A DNA stretch of 11,344 nt from an uncultured Planctomycetaceae bacterium (GTDB lineage: Bacteria > Planctomycetota > Planctomycetia > Pirellulales > Lacipirellulaceae), in NCBI GenBank assembly GCA_937860165.1, contig CALMBE010000544.1, positions 1 through 11,344 on the forward strand, written 5' to 3'. Under the pieces are notes generated by a model, which was given only the letters and a program-made list of their open reading frames with translations, was not told where the DNA came from and did no database searches. Shown piece by piece: positions 6,695 to 11,344 of the stretch. The stretch's first letter is position 1. Each line of letters starts with the position of its first letter. Made by a program: the position numbers and the translations under genes.

Positions 6695-6955
6695 ATGGCC
6701 CAGGAACATTCCAAGTACCAGCAGAAAGTCATCAAGAATTACTACGACAACCGCGGAGCCATTTCCTTGCAGCGGCTCAGCGAACTGGTTACCGACCTCT
6801 ACCTGGCCAGCGGCAAGACCCGCGAGACCAAGTGGAAGCAAATCACCAGCACGCTCGAAAAACTCGGCATCGCCGCCGATCGCATCGAGCATTTACGGAA
6901 GAAGGACGATCCGACTCTCGTGGCGAAGGTGGTCGAAGAACTTTTGGCGAAGTAA
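6695..6955 (+). CDS. Small conserved-looking helical protein of unknown function
   Basis: This 86-residue protein is highly charged and predicted helical throughout, with no signal peptide, membrane segment or cysteine. The sequence begins MAQEHSKYQQKVIKNYYDNR and includes QRLSELVTDLYLASGKTRET and a final DDPTLVAKVVEELL helix. From memory, similar short proteins are common in planctomycetes and carry no assigned function; I cannot name a family. Codon use resembles its neighbours and the frame has clear protein character, so I accept it as real. No strong Shine-Dalgarno is present. It lies 94 bp upstream of thyA on the same strand, with an inverted repeat between, so cotranscription is possible but not shown. 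It is divergent from the ferredoxin gene. Confidence 0.8.
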   Translation: MAQEHSKYQQKVIKNYYDNRGAISLQRLSELVTDLYLASGKTRETKWKQITSTLEKLGIAADRIEHLRKKDDPTLVAKVVEELLAK

Positions 6956-6965
6956 GAACACTTTT

Positions 6966-7038
6966 CTCGCAGGGGCGCAGGGGACGCAGTGAGTAATAAT
7001 TTCTTAAACCCTCCGCGCCCTCAGCGCCTCTGCGTGAG
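6966..7038. repeat. Imperfect inverted repeat upstream of thyA
   Basis: CTCGCAGGGGCGCAGG...ACGCAG (6966-6989) is an imperfect reverse complement of CTCCGCGCC...TCTGCGTGAG (7011-7038), with an AT-rich 21-bp middle (GAGTAATAATTTC within it). Near-identical GC-rich strings on the theme CTCTGCGCCTCTGCGTGAG turn up between genes in many unrelated bacteria, so this is probably a dispersed element. It ends 11 bp before the thyA start and would form a large hairpin in the leader if transcribed through. Confidence 0.6.
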
Positions 7039-7049
7039 ACAATCTTAAT

Positions 7050-7844
7050 ATGAAAACCTATCTGAATCTTTTGCAGCACGTTCTCGATCACGGCATCGCC
7101 AAAGGCGATCGCACCGGCACCGGTACGCGGAGTGTGTTCGGATATCAGATGCGGTTCGATCTGGCCGCCGGATTTCCGCTACTCACAACCAAGAAACTCC
7201 ACCTGCGGTCGATCATCTACGAATTGCTTTGGTTCTTGCGGGGGGACACCAATGTCCGCTACTTGAAAGACAACCGTGTGTCGATTTGGAACGAATGGGC
7301 CGATGCCCAAGGGGAACTCGGTCCCGTGTACGGCAAGCAGTGGCGGTCGTGGGCCACGCCAACCGGTGAAAGCATCGATCAGATCGCGCAGATTCTTGAA
7401 TCGCTCCGCACCAACCCAGATTCCCGGCGTCATATCGTTAGCGCCTGGAACGTCGCCGATGTGAACCAAATGGCTCTGCCCCCCTGTCATTTATTGTTTC
7501 AATTCTATGTCGGCAACGGTAAACTTTCTTGCCAACTCTATCAACGCAGTGCCGATGTGTTTCTCGGCGTGCCGTTCAATATCGCTTCCTACGCCTTACT
7601 AACCATGATGGTCGCACAGGTGACGCAACTCGAACTTGGCGATTTTGTACACACCCTGGGGGATGCCCACCTGTACGACAATCACCTCGAACAGGCCCGA
7701 CTGCAACTCACCCGCGATCCGCACCCCTTGCCGCGATTGCAACTCAATCCTGAAATCACGGACCTCTTCAAGTTCGATTTCGCTGACTTTACCCTCCTCG
7801 ATTACGACCCACATCCCCACATCCCCGCACCGGTGGCCGTATGA
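7050..7844 (+). CDS. thyA: Thymidylate synthase
   Basis: This enzyme makes dTMP from dUMP using 5,10-methylene-tetrahydrofolate, yielding dihydrofolate; it is cytosolic. It is 264 residues, the same length as the E. coli enzyme, with matching numbering. Arg21 (GDRTGTGT) is the dUMP phosphate contact. Catalytic Cys146 lies in [28 protein letters not shown] holds Asp169 and Asn177, and [12 protein letters not shown] holds His207 and Tyr209. The C-terminus ends PVAV, the closing segment. ATG 7050 gives the canonical start [15 protein letters not shown]. Its TGA stop overlaps the folA ATG (ATGA at 7841-7844), so translation is coupled. This pairs dTMP synthesis with the reductase that recycles its folate product. 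Confidence 0.98.
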   Translation: MKTYLNLLQHVLDHGIAKGDRTGTGTRSVFGYQMRFDLAAGFPLLTTKKLHLRSIIYELLWFLRGDTNVRYLKDNRVSIWNEWADAQGELGPVYGKQWRSWATPTGESIDQIAQILESLRTNPDSRRHIVSAWNVADVNQMALPPCHLLFQFYVGNGKLSCQLYQRSADVFLGVPFNIASYALLTMMVAQVTQLELGDFVHTLGDAHLYDNHLEQARLQLTRDPHPLPRLQLNPEITDLFKFDFADFTLLDYDPHPHIPAPVAV

Positions 7845-8347
7845 AAATCGCTCTTCTCGTGGCAGTTGCGGAAAACGGCGTCATTGGCCGGGGGGGCGAG
7901 TTGCCTTGGCACCTGGCGGCGGACCTCCGTCGCTTCAAACGGATCACCATGGACCACGCCATTCTCATGGGCCGCAAGACTTGGGAATCGATCGGTCGAC
8001 CCTTGCCAGGCCGAACCTCGATTGTCATCTCGCGCGAGGCGGATTTCCACACAGGACACACTCAGGTCGCCGTGGCGACAAGTCTCGACAAGGCGTTGTC
8101 GATCGCGGGCCATGCAGATTGTGAGCAAGATCAACTCTTCATCATCGGCGGGGCAGCGATCTACGAGCTCGCCCTACCCCGCGCCGACCGCCTCTACTAC
8201 ACCCGCGTGAAGGCGGTCGTCGAAGGGGACGTTTATTTTCCTGAAATCAATTGGCAGGAATGGACCCTCCAAGAAAGTTCTCATCACTTCCAGGATGAAT
8301 TCGACGACTTCGATCACGACTTTGAAATTTATCACCGGAAGCGATGA
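7841..8347 (+). CDS. folA: Dihydrofolate reductase
   Basis: This enzyme reduces dihydrofolate to tetrahydrofolate with NADPH, regenerating the cofactor consumed by the upstream thymidylate synthase. It has 168 residues, normal for bacterial FolA. Seen are the N-terminal strand [16 protein letters not shown], the substrate site [16 protein letters not shown] with catalytic Asp28, [16 protein letters not shown] (43-58), the NADPH motif [10 protein letters not shown], and [18 protein letters not shown] near the end. All are as expected, with no missing key residue. It starts inside the thyA stop (ATGA overlap) and ends inside the start of the glycosylase gene (another ATGA at 8344-8347), forming a tightly coupled three-gene operon. 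Confidence 0.98.
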   Translation: MKIALLVAVAENGVIGRGGELPWHLAADLRRFKRITMDHAILMGRKTWESIGRPLPGRTSIVISREADFHTGHTQVAVATSLDKALSIAGHADCEQDQLFIIGGAAIYELALPRADRLYYTRVKAVVEGDVYFPEINWQEWTLQESSHHFQDEFDDFDHDFEIYHRKR

Positions 8348-8940
8348 TGGCGACCAAAGGCAATCGATCCTGCGATTGGCAATATGCCGGCAGCGGGGAA
8401 CTGATCCCCTATCACGACCAGGAATGGGGTATGCCGGTCCGCGACGATCGCAAGCAGTTCGAGTTTCTCACTCTCGAAAGTGCCCAAGCCGGGCTGAGTT
8501 GGATCACCATTTACCGCAAACGCGAAGCGTATCGCCAGGCGTTTGCGGATTTCGATCCCGAGAAAGTCGCCCGCTTCACCGAGAAACGGATCGAAAAACT
8601 CTTGCTAAATCCCGGCATTGTCCGCAACCGACTGAAAGTCGCCGCGGCAGTCAACAATGCCCGCCGATTTTTAGAAGTCCAGGAAGAATTCGGCACATTC
8701 ACCAAGTACATTTGGGGATTCGTCGATGGCCGGCCCAAAATCAACCGCTGGAAACGCATGGACCAACTCCCCGCCACCAGCAAAGAATCCGACGCCCTCA
8801 GCAAAGATCTCAAGGCCCGTGGCTTCAAGTTCGTCGGCAGCACCATTGTCTACGCCCACATGCAAGCCGCCGGACTGGTGAACGATCACCTGGTTCACTG
8901 CTTCCGCTACCTAGAGTGCCAGGAACGACGAGGGTGTTGA
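8344..8940 (+). CDS. tag: DNA-3-methyladenine glycosylase I
   Basis: This base-excision repair enzyme removes 3-methyladenine from alkylated DNA. It has 198 residues against about 187 in E. coli. The zinc ligands are conserved with matching spacing: Cys10 (RSCDWQ), His24 (IPYHDQEWG), His182 and Cys186 (GLVNDHLVHC). The base-recognising Glu45 lies in LESAQAGLSWITI, and the helix-hairpin-helix region follows. DALSKDLKARGFKFVGSTI (150-168) matches the family closely. Two adjacent ATG codons (8344 and 8347) could start it; the first overlaps the folA stop as ATGA and gives coupling. It is the last gene of the thyA-folA-tag operon. The inverted-repeat element 87 bp downstream may help end the transcript, though no T-tract is present. 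Confidence 0.96.
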   Translation: MMATKGNRSCDWQYAGSGELIPYHDQEWGMPVRDDRKQFEFLTLESAQAGLSWITIYRKREAYRQAFADFDPEKVARFTEKRIEKLLLNPGIVRNRLKVAAAVNNARRFLEVQEEFGTFTKYIWGFVDGRPKINRWKRMDQLPATSKESDALSKDLKARGFKFVGSTIVYAHMQAAGLVNDHLVHCFRYLECQERRGC

Positions 8941-8944
8941 ATTC

Positions 8945-8986
8945 GGATTGCGGATTTCGGATTGCGGATTTCGGATTGCGGATTTC
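8945..8986. repeat. Tandem repeat GGATTGCGGATTTC x3 (7-bp sub-period)
   Basis: Three perfect copies of the 14-mer lie at 8945-8958, 8959-8972 and 8973-8986. Each is itself two heptamers, GGATTGC and GGATTTC, so six heptamers alternate. A partial unit (ATTC, 8941-8944) precedes, directly after the tag stop codon at 8940. It resembles the 7-bp short tandem repeats (STRRs) known from filamentous cyanobacteria. Confidence 0.85.
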
Positions 8987-9026
8987 GAGCCGCGCACGTC
9001 AGTAAGCGGAGGGCGTAGGCCGGAAT

Positions 9027-9102
9027 GTCATTCCCGCGCAGGCGGGAACCCAGTATTTAGAGCCTGCACCGGAACCTGGTTTCCCGCCTTCGCGGGAATG
9101 AC
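9027..9102. repeat. 76-bp inverted-repeat element with dRS3-like arms
   Basis: Two 27-bp arms (9027-9053 and 9076-9102) match as reverse complements at 25 of 27 positions, around a 22-bp centre. Each arm is itself palindromic: the left begins GTCATTCCCGCGCAGGCGGG and the right ends CGCGGGAATGAC. The core ATTCCC-N8-GGGAA resembles the Neisseria dRS3 repeat (ATTCCC-N8-GGGAAT), and very similar strings are scattered through many bacterial genomes. It is probably a small non-autonomous mobile or REP-like element; it could also act as a terminator for the operon upstream. Confidence 0.75.
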
Positions 9103-9294
9103 GGGAAGATCCCCTTTCTTCACATCATCAATCAACCATCACACATTTAACATTCTCCCGCCGGGCGAGGGGACCACACCCTCACTTGTGTGGTCTGCTT
9201 ACGGCTCGCCTAATTCCCCCAGCCACCAGTCACTCCCCGCAACTCCTTATTGCTCAAGCAGATAGGAAGATTCGCACAATTGCGGTTTTTTTCT

Positions 9295-9324
9295 TTGGCA
9301 ACCGAACCGTCCCCGGCCTAGAAT
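9295..9324 (+). promoter_or_regulatory. Sigma70-like promoter for the PEP-CTERM gene
   Basis: TTGGCA (9295-9300, 5 of 6 to TTGACA) and TAGAAT (9319-9324, 5 of 6 to TATAAT) are separated by 18 bp. Transcription would begin near 9331. An alternative ATG at 9323 overlaps the -10 box, so this promoter supports translation from ATG 9368. Confidence 0.6.
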
Positions 9325-9367
9325 GACGGTTCTACACTCGCTCGTCCATGTTTCGGGAAAACCGCTA

Positions 9368-10408
9368 ATGAACCGTTTACCCTATCTGAGTTTCTTATTG
9401 AGTCTGGGAGTGTTCGTATCCCCCTCGCGCGCTGAGCTAGTAACCTTCCGCACCGATCCCGTACAAAGCTCGTTTGCTTATTCGTTTGGCGTCAATGGCC
9501 CGCATTCCAATGCGGAACAACTCTGCACCGGCTGTACCGCCGATCTGCAAACGACCGTCTCCCCCCTGACGCTGCAATACGATACCCTCACGCAGCAGGT
9601 TCGCTTCTTGAGTAGCTCGGCACAGTTCGCTGACTCGGGAGATGCCGTGGGCTTTCTGGGTGGCTTTCCATTTCCGACAACTTTTCCCGGTCCTTCTAGC
9701 GCCGACGTGGCAGGGGTTTCGCTCACTCCCAATTCCTTCTGGTACTATGCGGTACGCAATGCCGGAGCATCGCTCGCCGGAGATTGGTTCGATTTGGGCA
9801 ACGACACTCTCCCGACCAGTTTCTCGGGAGGGACTCTCGAACACAATTATCTCTCCTTGATTCTTGTCCCAGGTGGAGCGGGGGGCGGAGGAATCGCGCC
9901 ACTCTCCACCACCCCAACACTCGGCTCCGTCACCAGTGACCACGACCAACTTGGAACCGACTTCTCCGAATTGCGAATCGACATGAGCTTGCCAAACATC
10001 GCCGTGAATGCCACCTTGCTCGGGAATCCCTCGGGAACCGGCGTGGTTGAAGTAGGAAATATCAGTGGCACGGGAATCGGGACGCTCTCGCTAGTCGCAC
10101 ACTCTTGCACGGTGGAAGGTGACTACAATTGCTCTGGAGAAACCAACAACGAGGACCTAATCGTCTGGCAAGATGAATACGACGGCGAAGGTGCCCAATT
10201 CACGGCCGACGGCGACGGCGATGACAATGTCGATGGCCAAGATTTCTTGCACTGGCAACGAAACTTCGGGAACACATTCGCACCATTTCCCACGCTTGCG
10301 GTAGCCGTGCCAGAACCGTCGACTTTTCTGCTGCTAGCGTTCAATGTGACGGCGGCGACACTCGCACGGCACGGTGGTCCCGGTTCCAAACGCTACGGTC
10401 CCGCGTAG
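9368..10408 (+). CDS. Secreted PEP-CTERM protein with dockerin-like calcium-binding repeats
   Basis: This 346-residue protein is exported and sorted at the envelope. It has a signal peptide (MNRLPYLSFLLSLGVFVSPS, cleaved after SRA near residue 22), then a beta-rich Ser/Thr/Gly body of unknown function with a CTGC pair near residue 53. At about residues 251-304 lies a dockerin-like pair of calcium-binding loops: GDYNCSGETNNEDLIVWQ, then DGDGDDNVDGQDFLHWQRNF. The C-terminus is a PEP-CTERM sorting signal: VPEPSTF (314-320), a hydrophobic stretch (to about 333) and a short basic tail. In this system an exosortase cleaves the tail, and in other bacteria this is linked with exopolysaccharide production. 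No exosortase gene is in the window. The start at 9368 is chosen over 9323 because of the signal peptide and the promoter position. The body may bind a ligand or serve as a structural surface domain; I see no catalytic motif. Confidence 0.88.
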   Translation: MNRLPYLSFLLSLGVFVSPSRAELVTFRTDPVQSSFAYSFGVNGPHSNAEQLCTGCTADLQTTVSPLTLQYDTLTQQVRFLSSSAQFADSGDAVGFLGGFPFPTTFPGPSSADVAGVSLTPNSFWYYAVRNAGASLAGDWFDLGNDTLPTSFSGGTLEHNYLSLILVPGGAGGGGIAPLSTTPTLGSVTSDHDQLGTDFSELRIDMSLPNIAVNATLLGNPSGTGVVEVGNISGTGIGTLSLVAHSCTVEGDYNCSGETNNEDLIVWQDEYDGEGAQFTADGDGDDNVDGQDFLHWQRNFGNTFAPFPTLAVAVPEPSTFLLLAFNVTAATLARHGGPGSKRYGPA

Positions 10409-10415
10409 GCCACCA

Positions 10416-10468
10416 CAGGGCCGATCACTTTTTCATTTTGGGGTGCCATGCTCACGCTGGTACTCCAG
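10416..10468. repeat. 53-bp direct repeat, copy 1
   Basis: It matches 11292-11344 at 50 of 53 positions in the same orientation, 876 bp apart. It starts CAGGGCCGATCACTTTTTCA and continues into GGGTGCCATGCTCACGCTGG. It lies 7 bp after the PEP-CTERM stop codon, and its 3' half is the left end of the structured element at 10441-10532. Confidence 0.9.
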
Positions 10469-10532
10469 TGTGAGCATGTGAATAGTCTAGAAAACATGGC
10501 CACAGCAGAGTACCGCCGTGGCCATGGCACCC
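10441..10532. mobile_element. 92-bp structured element with 10-bp terminal inverted repeats (MITE-like)
   Basis: GGGTGCCATG (10441-10450) and CATGGCACCC (10523-10532) are exact reverse complements. Inside are two hairpins: a 14-bp stem with one mismatch (10447-10460 with 10465-10478, loop TACT) and a 9-bp stem CATGGCCAC/GTGGCCATG (10495-10503 with 10518-10526). No coding capacity is present. A second left end starts at 11317 and runs off the window, so it is repeated in this genome. It may be a non-autonomous mobile element or a REP-like structured repeat; no flanking target duplication was identified. Confidence 0.6.
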
Positions 10533-10614
10533 TCATTTGGAGAAAACTGAGCAGCCCTCTAAGCTACCTCCTCACCTACGAATGACTGCCTACCGATCAG
10601 CGAGAAACCGCCAA

Positions 10615-10634
10615 ATCCGTGTGCATCCGTGTGC
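10615..10634. repeat. Tandem decamer ATCCGTGTGC x2
   Basis: ATCCGTGTGC is repeated exactly at 10615-10624 and 10625-10634. It abuts the stop codon of the broken toxin gene (TAG at 10636-10634, minus strand), so the 3' end of the module touches a repeat. Confidence 0.6.
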
Positions 10635-10925
10635 TATTCTTCCCCACGAATTACCAGCCTCACGACGCGCACCAGCCGATCATCAGGATAAACTTCATAG
10701 GTCACAGAAACGTGCGCGGGCGAACTCGCAAGTTCTACAGCAAAAATTCGCTCACCCTAGGTCCGGTCGTAGCTGACCCTTCAAATCAGCATCTTCGGAC
10801 AGGTTTGTGTCAACCCGGTTTGCGATTTCAGTGAGGATTACTCTCGTCAGAGAATTGCCTTTGATCCAATAATTGATAAAAGGTTCCTCGACCTCCTTGG
10901 CCCACACGACGGTGTATTGCGTCAT
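10634..10925 (-). pseudogene. RelE/ParE-like toxin gene with a one-base frameshift
   Basis: The reading frame from ATG 10925 gives 57 residues (start MTQYTVVWAKEVEEPFINYW, end LKGQLRPDLG) and stops at TGA 10754-10752. From 10753, in the next frame, 39 more residues follow (ERIFAVELASSP, then VSVTYEVYPDDRLVRVVRLV, ending GEE) to TAG at 10636-10634. Removing one G from the GGG just before the stop joins them as PDLG-ERIFAVE, giving a 96-residue protein. That length and the ending VTYEVYPDDRLVRVVRLV fit RelE/ParE-superfamily mRNA-cleaving or gyrase toxins. The start overlaps the antitoxin stop (ATGA), the usual layout of antitoxin-toxin pairs. The toxin is most likely inactive, unless the extra base is a sequencing error or the shift is programmed. 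The family call rests on pattern and context only. Too broken to appear as one frame, it was found by reading the strand directly. Confidence 0.75.
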
Positions 10926-11206
10926 TCTTGAGCGGCTTCTTCCGCAGCCAAGGCAGCTTTCTCTAAGAGTTGCGAAGTGGAAATACCTTCACGCCGCCCA
11001 AGTGTTTGCCGGACTTGATCTAAGTGCTGGTCAATATCAAGATTCGCTTCGGCGTAAGTCAGCGCTTCCTTATCCATCGGACCGAGAATCACGGCAATGA
11101 TTTTGCCCGCCGAGTCTTTCACTTCCACACCGCCATTGCCGAGTTGCCGCAGCAAGTACTCTAGTGGCAATTTGGCAGTTTCTGAGTCTAAGACGAGTGA
11201 ATTCAT
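10922..11206 (-). CDS. Antitoxin of a type II toxin-antitoxin pair
   Basis: This 94-residue protein starts MNSLVLDSETAKLPLEYLLR, contains DSAGKIIAVILGPMDKEALT and ends in a charged helix with an Ala/Glu-rich tail (EKAALAAEEAAQE). Its size, acidic nature and position directly before a RelE/ParE-like toxin gene suggest the antitoxin: an N-terminal dimerising/DNA-binding part and a C-terminal toxin-binding helix. I do not recognise the exact antitoxin family (Phd/YefM-like is possible). ATG 11206 is chosen because GGAGG (11216-11220) lies 9 nt upstream. The TGA stop (10924-10922) overlaps the toxin ATG, so translation is coupled. It is intact although the toxin is frameshifted. As in such modules, it probably represses its own promoter just upstream. 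Confidence 0.8.
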   Translation of the reverse strand: MNSLVLDSETAKLPLEYLLRQLGNGGVEVKDSAGKIIAVILGPMDKEALTYAEANLDIDQHLDQVRQTLGRREGISTSQLLEKAALAAEEAAQE

Positions 11207-11215
11207 AATTGATAA

Positions 11216-11220
11216 CCTCC
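11216..11220 (-). promoter_or_regulatory. Shine-Dalgarno GGAGG of the antitoxin gene
   Basis: GGAGG on the minus strand sits 9 nt before ATG 11206. It is the strongest ribosome binding site in this module and rejects the longer open frame that extends to 11224. Confidence 0.75.
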
Positions 11221-11244
11221 ACAAAGTAGCGAGTGCTATTCATC

Positions 11245-11272
11245 ATCATACCACATCTTCCGCAAACGTCAT
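11245..11272 (-). promoter_or_regulatory. Candidate promoter of the toxin-antitoxin module
   Basis: On the minus strand ATGACG (11272-11267, 4 of 6 to TTGACA) and TATGAT (11250-11245, 5 of 6 to TATAAT) are separated by 16 bp. This would start transcription near 11238, about 32 nt before the antitoxin ATG. The weak -35 makes this moderate. Confidence 0.4.
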
Positions 11273-11291
11273 CACCTCGCCAATCGATCCC

Positions 11292-11344
11292 CAGGGCCGA
11301 TCACTTTTTCACTTTGGGGTGCCATGCTCACGCTGGTACCCCGG
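11292..11344. repeat. 53-bp direct repeat, copy 2 (cut by window end)
   Basis: It matches 10416-10468 at 50 of 53 positions; mismatches are at 11312, 11340 and 11343. The match reaches the last base of the window, so the true repeat is longer. With copy 1 it brackets the toxin-antitoxin module. Confidence 0.9.

Larger units (their letters stand above)
8941..9322. other. Repeat-filled intergenic region between tag and the PEP-CTERM gene
   Basis: This 382-bp region has no supported gene; frames through it are made of repeat peptides. In order it holds the tandem heptamer array (8945-8986), the 76-bp inverted-repeat element (9027-9102), an 8-bp-stem hairpin GACCACAC/GTGTGGTC (9172-9179 and 9188-9195, 8-base loop), a T-run (about 9285-9296) and a sigma70-like promoter whose -10 box reaches 9324. 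The stretch 9103-9171 shows nothing recognisable. Confidence 0.7.

Noticed and set aside
8945..8986. CRISPR-like array
   Set aside because: Units are 14 bp, directly tandem, with no spacers and no cas genes nearby.
8295..9005. 236-residue plus-strand frame overlapping tag
   Set aside because: It is out of frame with a clear glycosylase gene, and its end is translated from the heptamer repeat.
9323..9367. Upstream ATG of the PEP-CTERM gene
   Set aside because: It overlaps the -10 box TAGAAT and would place 15 extra residues ahead of a good signal peptide.
9437..9949. 170-residue minus-strand frame inside the PEP-CTERM gene
   Set aside because: It is antisense to a gene with signal peptide, calcium loops and sorting signal; its own sequence is not protein-like.
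10537..10776. 79-residue plus-strand frame over the toxin end
   Set aside because: It is antisense to the frameshifted toxin and built partly from the ATCCGTGTGC repeat; no Shine-Dalgarno.

Overview
The window looks like chromosome of a planctomycete, probably of the Pirellulales. This is inferred from gene content, not from any database match. Three features point there: an ECF-like sigma factor fused tightly to a Ser/Thr kinase, a PEP-CTERM protein carrying a dockerin-like calcium-binding repeat pair, and intergenic spaces full of short palindromes and tandem repeats. No rRNA, tRNA, CRISPR array, integrase or transposase gene was seen.

Layout. Positions 1-1619 (minus strand) hold an ECF sigma gene followed after 2 bp by a Ser/Thr kinase that runs off the left edge. 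Diverging from them, 1877-2638 encodes an exported helical protein of unknown function. It converges on a minus-strand exopolysaccharide pair (5110 down to 2769): a Wzz/GumC-type chain-length protein and a CpsD/CapB-type P-loop protein whose Walker A lysine is threonine. A perfect 28-bp palindrome lies at the convergence point. Then comes about 590 bp of repeat-rich non-coding DNA. It is followed by a minus-strand pair, a [2Fe-2S] ferredoxin and a PII-type signalling protein that keeps Tyr51 but has lost the usual C-terminal arginine motif.

From 6695 the plus strand carries a small protein of unknown function, then a translationally coupled thyA-folA-tag operon: dTMP synthesis, folate recycling and 3-methyladenine repair. 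A repeat-filled gap follows (tandem heptamers, a 76-bp inverted-repeat element, a good sigma70-like promoter), then a secreted PEP-CTERM/dockerin-like protein. The right end is a minus-strand antitoxin-toxin module. The antitoxin is intact, but the toxin gene is broken by a one-base frameshift. The module is bracketed by two copies of a 53-bp direct repeat, the second cut by the window edge.

The least expected items are the degenerate P-loop in the exopolysaccharide kinase homologue, the frameshifted toxin with its intact partner inside flanking repeats, the ferredoxin-PII pairing, and the recurrence of 7-bp-period tandem repeats in three separate gaps. No whole new multi-gene system is evident. 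Most genes belong to recognisable families.
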